Shown here piece after piece: positions 8,727 through 17,157 of a stretch of 64,000 nucleotides of DNA. Below the pieces are notes generated by a model. It worked only from the letters and a program-made list of their open reading frames with translations. It did no database searches and was not told the DNA's origin. Made by a program: the position numbers and the translations under genes. Positions within the stretch are counted from its first letter, which is position 1; each line of letters starts with the position of its first letter. This DNA comes from Amycolatopsis sp. CA-230715 (lineage in GTDB: Bacteria; Actinomycetota; Actinomycetes; Mycobacteriales; Pseudonocardiaceae), in assembly GCF_018736145.1 (NCBI RefSeq), contig NZ_CP059997.1:1115501-1179500 (forward strand). The letters run 5' to 3'.

Positions 8727-9811
8727 CCCGCGCACGTGAACTGGGCCTGCCCCTGTCCGGCCGCACCGGCCCCGGCAACGCGATCACCGACGTGCCCGGG
8801 GTGGAGGTCGGCTACACGACGTTGATCGAGGGGGACGCCGTCCGGACCGGCGTCACCGCGATCCTGCCGCGCGGCCGCGCGGATTTCGCCGTGCCGTGCG
8901 CGGCGGGCTGGTCGTCCCTCAACGGCAACGGCGAGATGACCGGAACCGCGTGGTTGAGCGAAACCGGCTCGCTGCGGCTGCCCGTGCTCATCACCAACAC
9001 CCACGCCGTCGGCCCGTGCCACCGCGGTGCGATCGACTGGGCCACCGCCGCGAGCCCGGCGATCGCGGAGCAGTGGCTGCTCCCCGTGGTCGCCGAAACC
9101 TGGGACGGCTACCTCAACGACATCAACGGCCCGCACGTCCAGCCCTCCCACGCGATCGCGGCCATCGACGCCGCGCACGGCGGGCCGATCGCGGAAGGAT
9201 CGGTCGGCGGGGGCACCGGGATGAACTGCTACGCCTTCAAGGGCGGCAGCGGCACCTCCTCGCGGCTCGTCCGCTACGGCGAGGACGAATACTCGGTCGG
9301 CGCGTTCGTCCAGGCCAATTTCGGCTCCCGCAAGGAACTCACGGTCTGCGGGGTCCCCGTCGGCGAGGCGCTGGCCGACGACAACCCGATGGAGCACACC
9401 CAGTGGCGGACCCCGCCGTCGGCGGGCTCGGTGATCGTCACCCTCGCCACCGACGCGCCGCTGCTGCCCTTGCAGTGCTCCGCGCTGGCGCGCCGGGTCC
9501 CGCTCGGCCTCGCCCGCACCGGCACCACCGGCTCCCACTTCTCCGGCGACATCTTCCTGGCCTTCTCCACCGGCAACCCCGGCGCGCTCACCATGGGTTT
9601 CCCGGACGGCGAACCAGGGTACGAGCAGCTCCGGTTCATCCCGTGGAGCCGCTTGGACGACTTCTTCGAGGCCGTCGTGCAGTCCGTGGAAGAGGCCGTC
9701 CTGAACGCACTGGTCGCCGCGGAAACCATGACCGGCCGCGACGGACACCGCTCCCCCGCGCTCCCCGTGGACCGGCTACTCGACCTGCTGTCGCGGTCGA
9801 TCCGCGCCTGA
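8723..9811 (+). CDS. P1 (DmpA/BapA-type) self-processing aminopeptidase
   Basis: 362 residues from the ATG that overlaps the TetR stop. Family S58 enzymes are Ntn-type hydrolases that cut themselves before a serine to make two chains, then remove N-terminal residues from peptides or amides, sometimes D- or beta-amino acids. The family signatures are present: ITDVPGVEVGYTT near the start, NGNGEMTG, GSVGGGTGMNCYAFKGG and the run GSVIVTLATDAPLLPL, where Ser236 after Gly235 is the expected cleavage point and nucleophile. TGSHFSGDIFLAFSTGN near the end is also typical. No signal peptide is seen, so it acts in the cytoplasm. With the divergent permease it could form a small peptide-use unit. Confidence 0.9.
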   Translation: MTRARELGLPLSGRTGPGNAITDVPGVEVGYTTLIEGDAVRTGVTAILPRGRADFAVPCAAGWSSLNGNGEMTGTAWLSETGSLRLPVLITNTHAVGPCHRGAIDWATAASPAIAEQWLLPVVAETWDGYLNDINGPHVQPSHAIAAIDAAHGGPIAEGSVGGGTGMNCYAFKGGSGTSSRLVRYGEDEYSVGAFVQANFGSRKELTVCGVPVGEALADDNPMEHTQWRTPPSAGSVIVTLATDAPLLPLQCSALARRVPLGLARTGTTGSHFSGDIFLAFSTGNPGALTMGFPDGEPGYEQLRFIPWSRLDDFFEAVVQSVEEAVLNALVAAETMTGRDGHRSPALPVDRLLDLLSRSIRA

Positions 9812-9929
9812 TGCCCCGAAGGATGCTCCTATAGAGGGGTCGGGTCGTGTATGTCGCCGAAGGCTCCTCTTGGGGCGGTCTGTGTCAGGATCTCGGCCCT
9901 CGCGGCGGGCCACCGCCACCTGCGCGCGT

Positions 9930-10075
9930 CCCCGAAGGTGGCCTTCGGGGCGGTAGACGCCGCGAATTCGACCCTCGCACCGCACTCCCGCCGCCCACTC
10001 CACCCCGCAGCGGGCCTTCGGGCACCCCGAAGGTGACTTTCAGGGCATCCAGCGCCCCGAAGGCCACTTTCGGGG
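9930..10075. repeat. Palindromic repeat cluster, locus A
   Basis: The 280-bp gap 9812-10091 has no convincing gene and carries several related palindromes. CCCCGAAGG at 9930-9938 mirrors CCTTCGGGG at 9942-9950. CCCCGAA at 10055-10061 mirrors TTCGGGG at 10069-10075. A degenerate copy begins at 10025, and further half-copies lie near 9813 and 9860. The same family occurs near 25.97 kb and 36.0 kb. They look like mobile or recombining extragenic palindromes; any role in transcription end or RNA stability is unproven. Confidence 0.7.
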
Positions 10076-10091
10076 ACGCCCGGAAGCCACG

Positions 10092-10769
10092 TCAGTACAA
10101 GTCGTGGCGGTAGGCGTGTTCCAGCCGCGCGCCCAACTCCCCCACCTGATCCCCGAGGCTCTCCGCCATCTTCGCGCTCTCGGCGACCATCATCGTGGCC
10201 GTCTCGCCGCCCAGCGTCACCGCTTCGGCCAACCCCCGCCGATCGCCCTCCCACAGCTTCGATCGGACGACCGCCTTCCCGCACTGGGAAAACACCTCCC
10301 GCACCCGCACCACGGTGGCCAGCACCGCGGGTTTTCCTTCCGCGCTCAGCATTTCCAGCAGCTCGGGGTCGTCGCTGAGGAACGCGTCCCCGTTGACCCG
10401 CACCACTTCCCGCACACCGGGCACGAGGAACATCAGGCCGACGGCGGGATCGCGGCTGATGTTCTCGAAGGTGTCGGCGAGCTTGTTGCCCGGCCGGTCC
10501 GGGATGGCCAGCGTCCACGGGTCCAGTACCCGCACCGAGCCGGGCGGGTCGCCCTTGGGACTGTTGTCCAGCCTGCCCGACCCGTCGGACGTGGCGAGGC
10601 AGAAGAACGTGCTGTGCGCGATGAACCTTGCCGTGAACTCGCCGATGGAAGACTGCTTCTTCTCGGCGATGAACCTCGACGGGAATCCGATGATCTCCCG
10701 TACTCGCGCCAGATCTATGGGCCGGTAGCCGTCGGCGGCCGTCCTAGCGGGAACAGTCTCGACGCTCAT
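10092..10769 (-). CDS. Pyridoxamine 5'-phosphate oxidase-fold flavin protein, MSMEG_1061-like
   Basis: 225 residues from the ATG at 10769. It has the split-barrel flavin/F420-binding fold, with FCLATSDGSGRLDNSPKGDPPGSV as the first strands and IPDRPGNKLADTFENISRDPAVGLMF as the central segment typical of this subfamily. Function is usually a flavin- or F420-linked reductase, but many members are uncharacterised. It lies 41 bp downstream of the reductase gene on the same strand and is probably in its operon, behind the TetR operator at 11.8 kb. Acting as redox partner of that reductase is an inference. Confidence 0.8.
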   Translation of the reverse strand: MSVETVPARTAADGYRPIDLARVREIIGFPSRFIAEKKQSSIGEFTARFIAHSTFFCLATSDGSGRLDNSPKGDPPGSVRVLDPWTLAIPDRPGNKLADTFENISRDPAVGLMFLVPGVREVVRVNGDAFLSDDPELLEMLSAEGKPAVLATVVRVREVFSQCGKAVVRSKLWEGDRRGLAEAVTLGGETATMMVAESAKMAESLGDQVGELGARLEHAYRHDLY

Positions 10770-10809
10770 GATGGTCCTCCTTGTCCCACAACGATTTGTG
10801 CCACGACGA

Positions 10810-11784
10810 TCACACGTCCAGTACGAGCCTGCCGCCGCACGCCCGCGACACGCACGGGAACATGCGGTCGCCCGCCGCTCTGTCCTCTTCGGACAGGATG
10901 TCGTCCCGGTGCTCGGGCACGCCGTCGAGCACGCGGGTTTCACAGGTACCGCAGATGCCTTCCCGGCACGAGCCAGCCACCGGCAGCCCGGCGTCCTCGA
11001 GCGCGTTCAGCACGCTGCGGTCGGCGGGCACGGTCACGGTCCGGTCGGACCGGGCGCACACCACCTCGATCTCGGTGTTGGGCAGCGCCGGTTTCGCGCG
11101 CGCCTTGAACCGCTCGCCGTGCACGACGCCGGGCCCCCAGTGCGCGGCGGCCTCCTCGACCGCGGTCAGCAGGGATTCCGGCCCGCACGCGTAGACCGCG
11201 GTGCCCGGCCGCGGCCGTTCGAACCAGTCGCCGAGCGGGATCCGCCCGCCCTGGTCCTTGGGGTAGAGCCACACCTGGTCCCGGTACCGGCTCAGCTCGT
11301 CGAGGAAGGCCATCGAGGCCGCTTTCCGCCCGCCGTAAAGGAGTTGCCACGGCACCCCGTCGGCGGCAGCCTGCCGCACCATCGGCAGGATCGGCGTGAT
11401 CCCGATCCCGCCCGCGACGAAGAGGTAGGCCTCCGCCGGGCCGAACCGGAAGTTGTCGCGGGGCCCGCGCACGCGAACCGGCTGCCCCGGCCGGAGGAAC
11501 GCGTGCACGTACTCCGAACCGCCCCGGCTCCCCCGCTCCCGCAAGACGCCGATGCGGTAGCAGGACCGGTCCTCCGGTGTCCCGCACAGCGAATACTGCC
11601 GCGCGACCCCGGTGGGCAGCACCAGTTCGACGTGCGCGCCCGGCCGCCACGGCGGCAGGTCGCCGCCGTGGCGTGCGCACAGCTCGACCGACACCACGCC
11701 CGCGGCCTCCCAGCGCAGCTGGCGGACCACCGCCGGAAGCTCGGCCACCGCGGAGCCCGGCCGCGCCGGCGCCGTACTCGTCAT
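10810..11784 (-). CDS. PDR/VanB-family oxidoreductase (FMN/NAD plus 2Fe-2S)
   Basis: About 324 residues from the ATG at 11784, which has a GGAGGG site five bases upstream. The order is a flavin-binding barrel with RQYSLCG (residues 60-70), a nucleotide-binding half with GGIGITPILPMVR, and a C-terminal plant-type ferredoxin domain with CREGICGTCETRVLDG and a last Cys in MFPCVSRA. This is the layout of phthalate dioxygenase reductase and vanillate demethylase reductase, which pass electrons from NADH to a Rieske oxygenase or P450. No oxygenase is adjacent. It faces a TetR gene across an inverted repeat and probably leads an operon with the split-barrel protein. Confidence 0.9.
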   Translation of the reverse strand: MTSTAPARPGSAVAELPAVVRQLRWEAAGVVSVELCARHGGDLPPWRPGAHVELVLPTGVARQYSLCGTPEDRSCYRIGVLRERGSRGGSEYVHAFLRPGQPVRVRGPRDNFRFGPAEAYLFVAGGIGITPILPMVRQAAADGVPWQLLYGGRKAASMAFLDELSRYRDQVWLYPKDQGGRIPLGDWFERPRPGTAVYACGPESLLTAVEEAAAHWGPGVVHGERFKARAKPALPNTEIEVVCARSDRTVTVPADRSVLNALEDAGLPVAGSCREGICGTCETRVLDGVPEHRDDILSEEDRAAGDRMFPCVSRACGGRLVLDV

Positions 11785-11800
11785 GACGACCCTCCACCCT

Positions 11801-11851
11801 GTTAACAACGTTATCACCTATGAAATGCACTGTAGTGATAACATCGTTAAC
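11801..11851. promoter_or_regulatory. Large inverted-repeat operator between reductase and TetR genes
   Basis: GTTAACAACGTTATCAC at 11801-11817 is mirrored by GTGATAACATCGTTAAC at 11835-11851, with two mismatches over 17 bp and a 17-bp spacer. It occupies nearly the whole gap between the reductase ATG and the TetR GTG at 11852, ending one base before that GTG. Binding there should control both genes. The arms each contain GTTAAC, so two dimers are possible. Confidence 0.75.
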
Positions 11852-12493
11852 GTGTCAACGAAACGAACCGGCGGCCCGGCACGGGCGGAGACGGTGGCGC
11901 GCGCCGCACTCGCACTGGTCGATTCCGGCGGGCTGGAGTCGCTGACCATGCGGCGGCTCGCGACCGGACTCGGCGTGCAGCTCCCGACGATCTACCGGCT
12001 GTTCGACGGCAAGCACGCGCTGCTCGACGCGATGGCCGAAACGATCCTGTCCGACGTGCTGGCCAGGATCACCGACGACGACGAGGACGCCGACTGGACG
12101 GACCGCCTGACCACCTTCGCGCACGGGCTGCGGCAAACCCTGCTGGCCCAGCGCGACGGCGCCAGGATCGTCGGCGGCAACTACGCGGCGCAGCAGCACA
12201 CCCACGCGCTCGCCGAGACCCTGCTGGGCGGCTTGCACGACGCGGGCTTCCCGGTGGAGACCGCGGTGTGGGCGGGCACCACGGTCTTCTGCTACGTGCT
12301 CGGCGAAGTGCTCGAACAGCAGGGCGCGACCGGGGACGAGGCCGAGGTGCTCGCCAACTCGTTGTCCGGCAACGAGTTCCCGCGTCTGGCGAAGATGCCG
12401 GTCGAGCTGTTCGTCGCCTTCGACGCGCGCTTCGAATTCGGCCTGCGCGTCGTGGTTTCCGGCCTGCGCACCGCACTCGCCGAACTCACCTGA
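11852..12493 (+). CDS. TetR-family transcriptional regulator (Tet-repressor-like)
   Basis: 213 residues from the GTG at 11852; an in-frame ATG at 11825 would add nine residues but would place coding sequence across the operator. ESLTMRRLATGLGVQLPTIYRLFDGKHALLDAMAETI is the DNA-binding domain and closely follows the TetR-class pattern. The C-terminal part fits the TetR_C domain that binds small molecules. The gene is divergent from the reductase operon with a nearly symmetrical 51-bp operator between, so it very likely represses that operon and itself. The inducer is unknown. A 9-bp hairpin follows the stop. Confidence 0.88.
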   Translation: MSTKRTGGPARAETVARAALALVDSGGLESLTMRRLATGLGVQLPTIYRLFDGKHALLDAMAETILSDVLARITDDDEDADWTDRLTTFAHGLRQTLLAQRDGARIVGGNYAAQQHTHALAETLLGGLHDAGFPVETAVWAGTTVFCYVLGEVLEQQGATGDEAEVLANSLSGNEFPRLAKMPVELFVAFDARFEFGLRVVVSGLRTALAELT

Positions 12494-12514
12494 CGACACC
12501 CGCCGCTGACCGCT

Positions 12515-12538
12515 CGGGTGGAGGCGATTCTCCACCCG
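12515..12538 (+). terminator. Hairpin terminator after TetR gene
   Basis: CGGGTGGAG at 12515-12523 pairs with CTCCACCCG at 12530-12538 around a six-base loop, 22 bp after the TetR stop and before the next gene on the same strand. Confidence 0.6.
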
Positions 12539-12624
12539 GGGATACAGCCTGCGCCTCACGACTTCGGCACGTTCCCGCCCTAGCGTCGATCCCGTCATCC
12601 GGAACAACGACGAGGGGCAGGAAA

Positions 12625-13251
12625 ATGGCACACGACCACAGCACCGCGGGGCGTCGGCCCCGACCCCCGCTGGCCATGTTGTGCTGGGACGTCGGACTCC
12701 CGGTGCTCGCGTACTTCGCGGCCAAGCTGCTCGGCGCGGATGCCTACACGGCACTGCTGTCCGGCACCGTGGTCTCGGGCCTCCGCGTCGGGTGGGCGGC
12801 CGTGCGGCAGCGCCGCCTCGACCCGTTCGCGCTGTTCCTGCTCGCCCTGTTCGGCGCCGGCCTCCTGCTGACCTTCGTCACCGGGGACGCGCGGTTCGTG
12901 CTGGCGAAGGACGCCGCGGTGTCCGGCGTGGCGAGCCTGGTCATGCTCGGCAGCTGCCTGATCGGCAGGCCCATCGCCTACTACGCGGCGAAGCGGTTCG
13001 CCGAGTCGTCGGGGCACGCCGGATTCGACCGGACGGCGAACACCGATGCCATGCGACGGCGCTGGTACCGGGTGACGCTGGTCTGGGGGTTGGGGTTGCT
13101 GGCCGACACCGTGCTGCGCGTGCTCTGCGTCTACATGCTTTCGATCGACGTCGCGGCCACCGCTTCGCAGGTGCTCATGCTGGTCTTCTACGCGGGGCTG
13201 CTCGTCTGGACGATCCGGTCAGCCAGGAAGAAGTCCACTGTGGACGCGTGA
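12625..13251 (+). CDS. VC0807-like integral membrane protein
   Basis: 208 residues from the ATG at 12625 with a GAGGGG site upstream. Six hydrophobic segments are visible, including LPVLAYFAAKLLG, LFLLALFGAGLLLTFVTG and VLMLVFYAGLLVWTI. The central RPIAYYAAKRFAE resembles the conserved motif of actinobacterial VC0807-family proteins, whose function is unknown. It follows the TetR gene but is separated by a hairpin, so it may be independent. The last codons contain the palindrome GTCCACTGTGGAC. Confidence 0.7.
   Translation: MAHDHSTAGRRPRPPLAMLCWDVGLPVLAYFAAKLLGADAYTALLSGTVVSGLRVGWAAVRQRRLDPFALFLLALFGAGLLLTFVTGDARFVLAKDAAVSGVASLVMLGSCLIGRPIAYYAAKRFAESSGHAGFDRTANTDAMRRRWYRVTLVWGLGLLADTVLRVLCVYMLSIDVAATASQVLMLVFYAGLLVWTIRSARKKSTVDA
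13233..13245. repeat. Copy of recurrent palindrome TCCACTGTGGA
   Basis: A 13-bp perfect palindrome lies in the last codons of the membrane-protein gene. The 11-bp core recurs exactly at 20213, 37818 and 43591. Near copies with one or two changes occur around 48, 15117, 25895, 29655, 30713, 42207, 44929, 58790, 60563 and 61643. Several near copies sit just after stop codons as small hairpins. Confidence 0.65.
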
Positions 13252-13252
13252 A

Positions 13253-13771
13253 TCAGGTGTCCGGCCCGTCGAGATGGGTGAGCAGCGCGCTGACGGGTTC
13301 GCGGCCGGTCGGGATCGCGGACCGGCCGGTGACGGCCGGCCCCGGATATCCGATCGCCACCGCGTGCCTGGCCAGCCACGGCGGTCGGAACCCGGCCAGC
13401 CGCGCGGCTTCCCGCGCGTTGCCGTCGGGGTGCAGCGTCACCGGGCAGGTCGCCAGCGCGCGGGCGTGCGCGCTCAGCAGGATCGACTGGCACACGCGGC
13501 CGAGGTCGAATTCCGTGTCGGTGCCCGCGCCGGGGTCGGACAGCAGCAGCAACGCGGTCGGCGCGGCGGCCAGCGGCCGCGCGTACTGCCCGAGCCCGGC
13601 GAGCGCTTCGCGCAGGGCGGGGTCGGTCGCCGCGGCGAACCGCCACGGCTGGCGGTTGCGCGCCGATCCCGTCCACCTGGCTTCGCCGACGATCGCTTCG
13701 ATCTCGGCGCGGGGCACCGGGGTGTCGTCGAAGGAGCGGGTCGCCCGCAGCGTGGTGATCAGCTCGGTCAT
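13253..13771 (-). CDS. Nitroreductase-family flavoprotein
   Basis: 172 residues from the ATG at 13771. RSFDDTPVPRAEIEAIV and ARNRQPWRFA mark the FMN-binding segments of the nitroreductase fold, and a second half with VGRV-like residues (LGRVCQSILLSAHA) follows. Such enzymes use FMN and NAD(P)H to reduce nitro groups, quinones or other acceptors. It is convergent with the membrane-protein gene (stops one base apart) and about 100 bp from the divergent lipase gene. Substrate unknown. Confidence 0.85.
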   Translation of the reverse strand: MTELITTLRATRSFDDTPVPRAEIEAIVGEARWTGSARNRQPWRFAAATDPALREALAGLGQYARPLAAAPTALLLLSDPGAGTDTEFDLGRVCQSILLSAHARALATCPVTLHPDGNAREAARLAGFRPPWLARHAVAIGYPGPAVTGRSAIPTGREPVSALLTHLDGPDT

Positions 13772-13875
13772 CGGGTCATCCTCGCCCGGCCGTGGCACCG
13801 GTCCTTCGCCGGGGCCGATCCGTCCGGACGGGGGAATTCCGCCGCGGGACCCGATCCTTGTGGAACGGTGGTGAC

Positions 13876-15093
13876 ATGCGACGGATCGTGCTCGCGGCGC
13901 TGGCCGCCGTACTGCTGTGCTCGGGTACCGCGGCCGCGGCGCCGCGGGGCAGGACCCCGGTCGTGCTGTTCCCCGCGTTCCACCTCACCAAGCTCGCGGT
14001 GACCGTCGACGGCCAGACGACCGCGCCGGGCTGCCCCGCCTCCGGCGCCTTTGAGGACTGGTACCGGAACGACCGGCCGAGCACGACCTTCTCCCAGGTC
14101 TGCCAGGACCGGTTGCTCACCCTGCGGTACAACCGGAACCCGGCGGTGCCGATGGCGGCGCGGTTCTCCGACCAGCCCGGCGTCCGGGTGCGGATCCGCG
14201 ACTACGGCCGCACCAGCAGCGCGCCGTTCTACGAAGCGCTGTACCGCGAGCTGGAGGCCAACGGGTACCGGCGGGACCACGACATCCGCGTCGCCGGGTA
14301 CGACTCGCGGCTCACCCCCGACCAGGACGGCTTCCTGCGGCGCACCCGCCAGCTCGTCGAGGACGCCTACCGGGACAACGGCAACCGGCCGGTCCAGCTC
14401 GTCGGGCACTCGAACGGGCCGATCTACGCGCAGTACCTGCTGACCCACACCAGCCACGCGTGGCGGCACAAGTACATCCACGGGTTCACCCCGATCGCGG
14501 GCAACTTCCCCGGGCAAGGCCTGCTCTACCCCGTGCTGTTCACCGGGCTGAACGTCCAGGACTTCGGCTACCCCGCCACCGAGGAGAACGCCAGGAGCAG
14601 CGCGGAGCTGTACCTGTCCGCACCGTCGACCTACCTCAGCGCCGCCGATCCCGCGGTGTTCGGTGACCGCGAGGTCGTCGTCGAGAACGCCGCCACCGGC
14701 CGCGCCTACACCCCGCGCGACTACCGCGGGCTCCTCGCCGACGCGCACCTGCCCGTCGCCCGCGAGATCGCCGACCACTACATCGGGTTCGTCGAGTTCG
14801 CCGATCCCCGCTCGTTCCCCGACGTCGACGTGCACGCGGAAAAGGGCTCCGGCGTCGCGACCACGGTCGGCGCGCGGCTGCCGGACCTCACCGTCGGCCA
14901 GCTCGCGAGCGGCGCGCGGTTCCTCACCCGCGACGGCGACGGCAACCAGGAGGACCTCACCAACGACGCCGTGCTCGCCTGGCGCGCGATGCGCCACCAC
15001 CGGTTCGCGCTCACCGACAACCCCGGCGTCGACCACTTCTCCCTGCCGGCCGACCCGAACCTGCTGACCCGCCTGATGGCCGATCTCCGCTGA
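13876..15093 (+). CDS. Secreted LCAT-like lipase/acyltransferase
   Basis: 405 residues starting MRRIVLAALAAVLLCSG, a signal peptide likely cut after the alanine run near residue 23. VVLFPAFHLTKL resembles the opening strand of lecithin:cholesterol acyltransferase and lysosomal phospholipase A2 relatives. The nucleophile motif is GHSNG with Ser179, and GVDHFSL gives a candidate catalytic His387. Cys residues around 45 and 76 could form the lid disulfide known in the family. The product is probably an exported phospholipase or acyltransferase acting on lipids outside the cell. It is convergent with the DUF1905 gene. Confidence 0.82.
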   Translation: MRRIVLAALAAVLLCSGTAAAAPRGRTPVVLFPAFHLTKLAVTVDGQTTAPGCPASGAFEDWYRNDRPSTTFSQVCQDRLLTLRYNRNPAVPMAARFSDQPGVRVRIRDYGRTSSAPFYEALYRELEANGYRRDHDIRVAGYDSRLTPDQDGFLRRTRQLVEDAYRDNGNRPVQLVGHSNGPIYAQYLLTHTSHAWRHKYIHGFTPIAGNFPGQGLLYPVLFTGLNVQDFGYPATEENARSSAELYLSAPSTYLSAADPAVFGDREVVVENAATGRAYTPRDYRGLLADAHLPVAREIADHYIGFVEFADPRSFPDVDVHAEKGSGVATTVGARLPDLTVGQLASGARFLTRDGDGNQEDLTNDAVLAWRAMRHHRFALTDNPGVDHFSLPADPNLLTRLMADLR

Positions 15094-15114
15094 CCCCGCA
15101 CCGTCCGAACTGGA

Positions 15115-15131
15115 GTGTCCTCAGTGGACAC
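15115..15131. terminator. Small bidirectional hairpin between convergent genes
   Basis: GTGTCC at 15115-15120 pairs with GGACAC at 15126-15131 around the loop TCAGT. It lies between the stops of the lipase and DUF1905 genes, so it could serve both. It is also a variant of the recurrent TCCACTGTGGA palindrome. Confidence 0.5.
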
Positions 15132-15135
15132 CTGA

Positions 15136-15405
15136 TCAGGAGTTCAGGCGTTCCAGCAGGACGACGGTGACCGTGTCGCCCGCTTCCTTGCCGATGCGCT
15201 TGCGGAGGTCGGCCTTCACCGGCAGCTTGTGCGTGCCGTCGCCCAGCGCCATGAAGGAGCTTTCGAACGCCTCGCCGTCGATGGTGCCGCGGACCTTGAC
15301 CAGGCCGCGGGTGCCGAAGAAGGCCGCCGATTCCGACCACACCAGGTAGGTCCAGCCGCCCTTGGCCGGGCTCTTCCGCAGTGCCGCGGTGAACTGCTTG
15401 TCCAT
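15136..15405 (-). CDS. DUF1905 domain protein
   Basis: 89 residues from the ATG at 15405. KGGWTYLVWSESAAFFGTRG, then KVRGTIDGEAFESSFMALGDGTHKLPVKADLRKRIGKEAGDTVTV, is the complete DUF1905 domain, a small beta-barrel with no known activity. The domain often stands alone or next to YdeI-like proteins. The gene is divergent from the ABC-F gene across 118 bp. Nothing more can be said about its role. Confidence 0.85.
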   Translation of the reverse strand: MDKQFTAALRKSPAKGGWTYLVWSESAAFFGTRGLVKVRGTIDGEAFESSFMALGDGTHKLPVKADLRKRIGKEAGDTVTVVLLERLNS

Positions 15406-15523
15406 GTGGGTGCTCCTGTCCCCAGACGAATTGCCCCGACAGTACGCGCACCGGTCGCGGTTTGCGGCGAACGCGCGAAAAATCCGGTTACGAACAGCGA
15501 CCCCGTCCGTACACTCCCCCTCC

Positions 15524-17143
15524 ATGGGCCATCTGGAAGCCGCACACGTCGACTACGACCTGCCCGACGGGCGGGTCCTGCTCGGCGACGTCTCGTTCCG
15601 CGTCGGTGACGGCGCGGTCGTCGCACTGGTGGGGCCCAACGGCGCCGGGAAGACGACGTTGCTGCGGCTGCTGTCCGGTGAGCTGCGCCCGCACGGCGGG
15701 ACCGTGACCGCCTCGGGCGGGCTCGGCGTGATGGCGCAGTTCGTCGGGTCGGTACGGGACGAGCGGACGGTGCGGGATTTACTGGTTTCCGTTGCCCCGA
15801 AACGCATCCGCGACGCGGCCGCCGCCGTCGACGCCGCCGAAGAGCTGATCATGACGGTCGACGACGAGCCGGCGCAGATGCGGTACGCGCAGGCGTTGAG
15901 CGACTGGGCCGAGGCGCGCGGGTACGAGGCGGAAACGGGCTGGGACGTCTGCACGACGGCCGCGCTCGGCGTGCCGTACGAGAAGGCGCAGTGGCGTCTC
16001 GTGCGGACGCTGAGCGGTGGCGAGCAGAAGCGGCTCGTGCTCGAAGCGCTGCTGCGCGGCCCCGACGAGGTCCTGCTGCTCGACGAGCCGGACAACTTCC
16101 TCGACGTACCAGGCAAACGCTGGCTGGAAGAACGGTTGCGGGAGACGCGCAAGACCGTGCTGTTCGTCTCGCACGATCGCGAACTGCTGGCACGCGCGGC
16201 CGAGAAGATCGTCAGCGTCGAACCCGGTCCTGCGGGCAGCGACGCCTGGGTGCACGGCGGTGGATTCGGCACGTACCACGAAGCGCGCAAAGAACGCTTC
16301 GCCCGTTACGAGGAGTTGCAGCGGCGCTGGGCGGAGAAGCACGCCCAGCTGAAGCGGCTGGTGCTCGACCTGCAGCAGTACGCCGCGCGCAGCGACGAAA
16401 TGGCGTCGCGCTACCGGGCTGCCAAGACCCGGCTGCGGAAATTCGAAGAGGCGGGGCCGCCGCCCCAGCCGCCGCGCCCGCAGGACATCACCATGCGGCT
16501 GCGGGGTGGCCGGACCGGGGTGCGGGCGTTCACCTGCGAACAGCTGGAACTGACCGGGCTCATGAAACCCTTCTCGCTGGAGATCTTCTTCGGCGAGCGC
16601 GTCGCGGTCCTCGGGTCCAACGGCTCCGGGAAGTCGCATTTCCTGCGCCTGCTCGCCGGGCAGGACGTCGCGCACACCGGTATGTGGAAGTCCGGCGCGC
16701 GCGTCGTAGCCGGGCACTTCGCGCAGACGCACGCACACCCGGAGCTGCTCGGGCGGACGCTGGTGGAGATCCTCTGGACCGAGCACGCGAAGGACCGCGG
16801 CGCCGCGATGTCGGTGCTGCGCCGGTACGAGCTGGAGCGGCAGGGCGATCAGCGGTTCGACAAGCTCTCCGGCGGGCAGCAGGCCCGTTTCCAGATCCTG
16901 CTGTTGGAACTGGGCGGCACCACGGCGTTGCTGCTGGACGAGCCGACCGACAACCTCGACCTGGAATCCGCGGAAGCGCTGCAGGACGGCCTCGAAGCCT
17001 ACGAGGGCACGGTCGTCGCGGTGACCCACGACCGCTGGTTCGCGAAGTCGTTCGACCGGTACCTGGTCTTCGGCTCGGACGGCGTGGTGCGGGAAACCCC
17101 GGAACCGGTCTGGGACGAACGGCGCGTCGTCCGCGCGCGCTGA
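15524..17143 (+). CDS. ABC-F family ATPase
   Basis: 539 residues with two ATP-binding cassettes and no membrane segments. Module one has GPNGAGKTT, the signature LSGGEQKRL and Walker B LLLDEPDNFLD. Module two has GSNGSGKSH, LSGGQQARFQ and LLLDEPTDNLD. A basic linker (about residues 255-330) joins them, as in ribosome-bound ABC-F proteins that protect translation or give antibiotic resistance. The second Walker A ends in His, not Thr, at the position after Ser, a minor oddity. Codon 86 (15779-15781) is TTA, rare in this GC-rich genome, so translation may depend on a bldA-type tRNA. A self-resistance role is possible but unproven. Confidence 0.9.
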   Translation: MGHLEAAHVDYDLPDGRVLLGDVSFRVGDGAVVALVGPNGAGKTTLLRLLSGELRPHGGTVTASGGLGVMAQFVGSVRDERTVRDLLVSVAPKRIRDAAAAVDAAEELIMTVDDEPAQMRYAQALSDWAEARGYEAETGWDVCTTAALGVPYEKAQWRLVRTLSGGEQKRLVLEALLRGPDEVLLLDEPDNFLDVPGKRWLEERLRETRKTVLFVSHDRELLARAAEKIVSVEPGPAGSDAWVHGGGFGTYHEARKERFARYEELQRRWAEKHAQLKRLVLDLQQYAARSDEMASRYRAAKTRLRKFEEAGPPPQPPRPQDITMRLRGGRTGVRAFTCEQLELTGLMKPFSLEIFFGERVAVLGSNGSGKSHFLRLLAGQDVAHTGMWKSGARVVAGHFAQTHAHPELLGRTLVEILWTEHAKDRGAAMSVLRRYELERQGDQRFDKLSGGQQARFQILLLELGGTTALLLDEPTDNLDLESAEALQDGLEAYEGTVVAVTHDRWFAKSFDRYLVFGSDGVVRETPEPVWDERRVVRAR

Positions 17144-17157
17144 GCCGGCGCCGGTGC

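Noticed and set aside
9930..10075. Possible CRISPR array
   Set aside because: Repeat arms are irregular in spacing and sequence, spacers are absent, and no cas gene is near.
9847..10113. Short open frames with repeated VTFRASSAPKATFGDA-like peptides
   Set aside because: They are translations of the palindromic repeats, with no stable ribosome site or domain.
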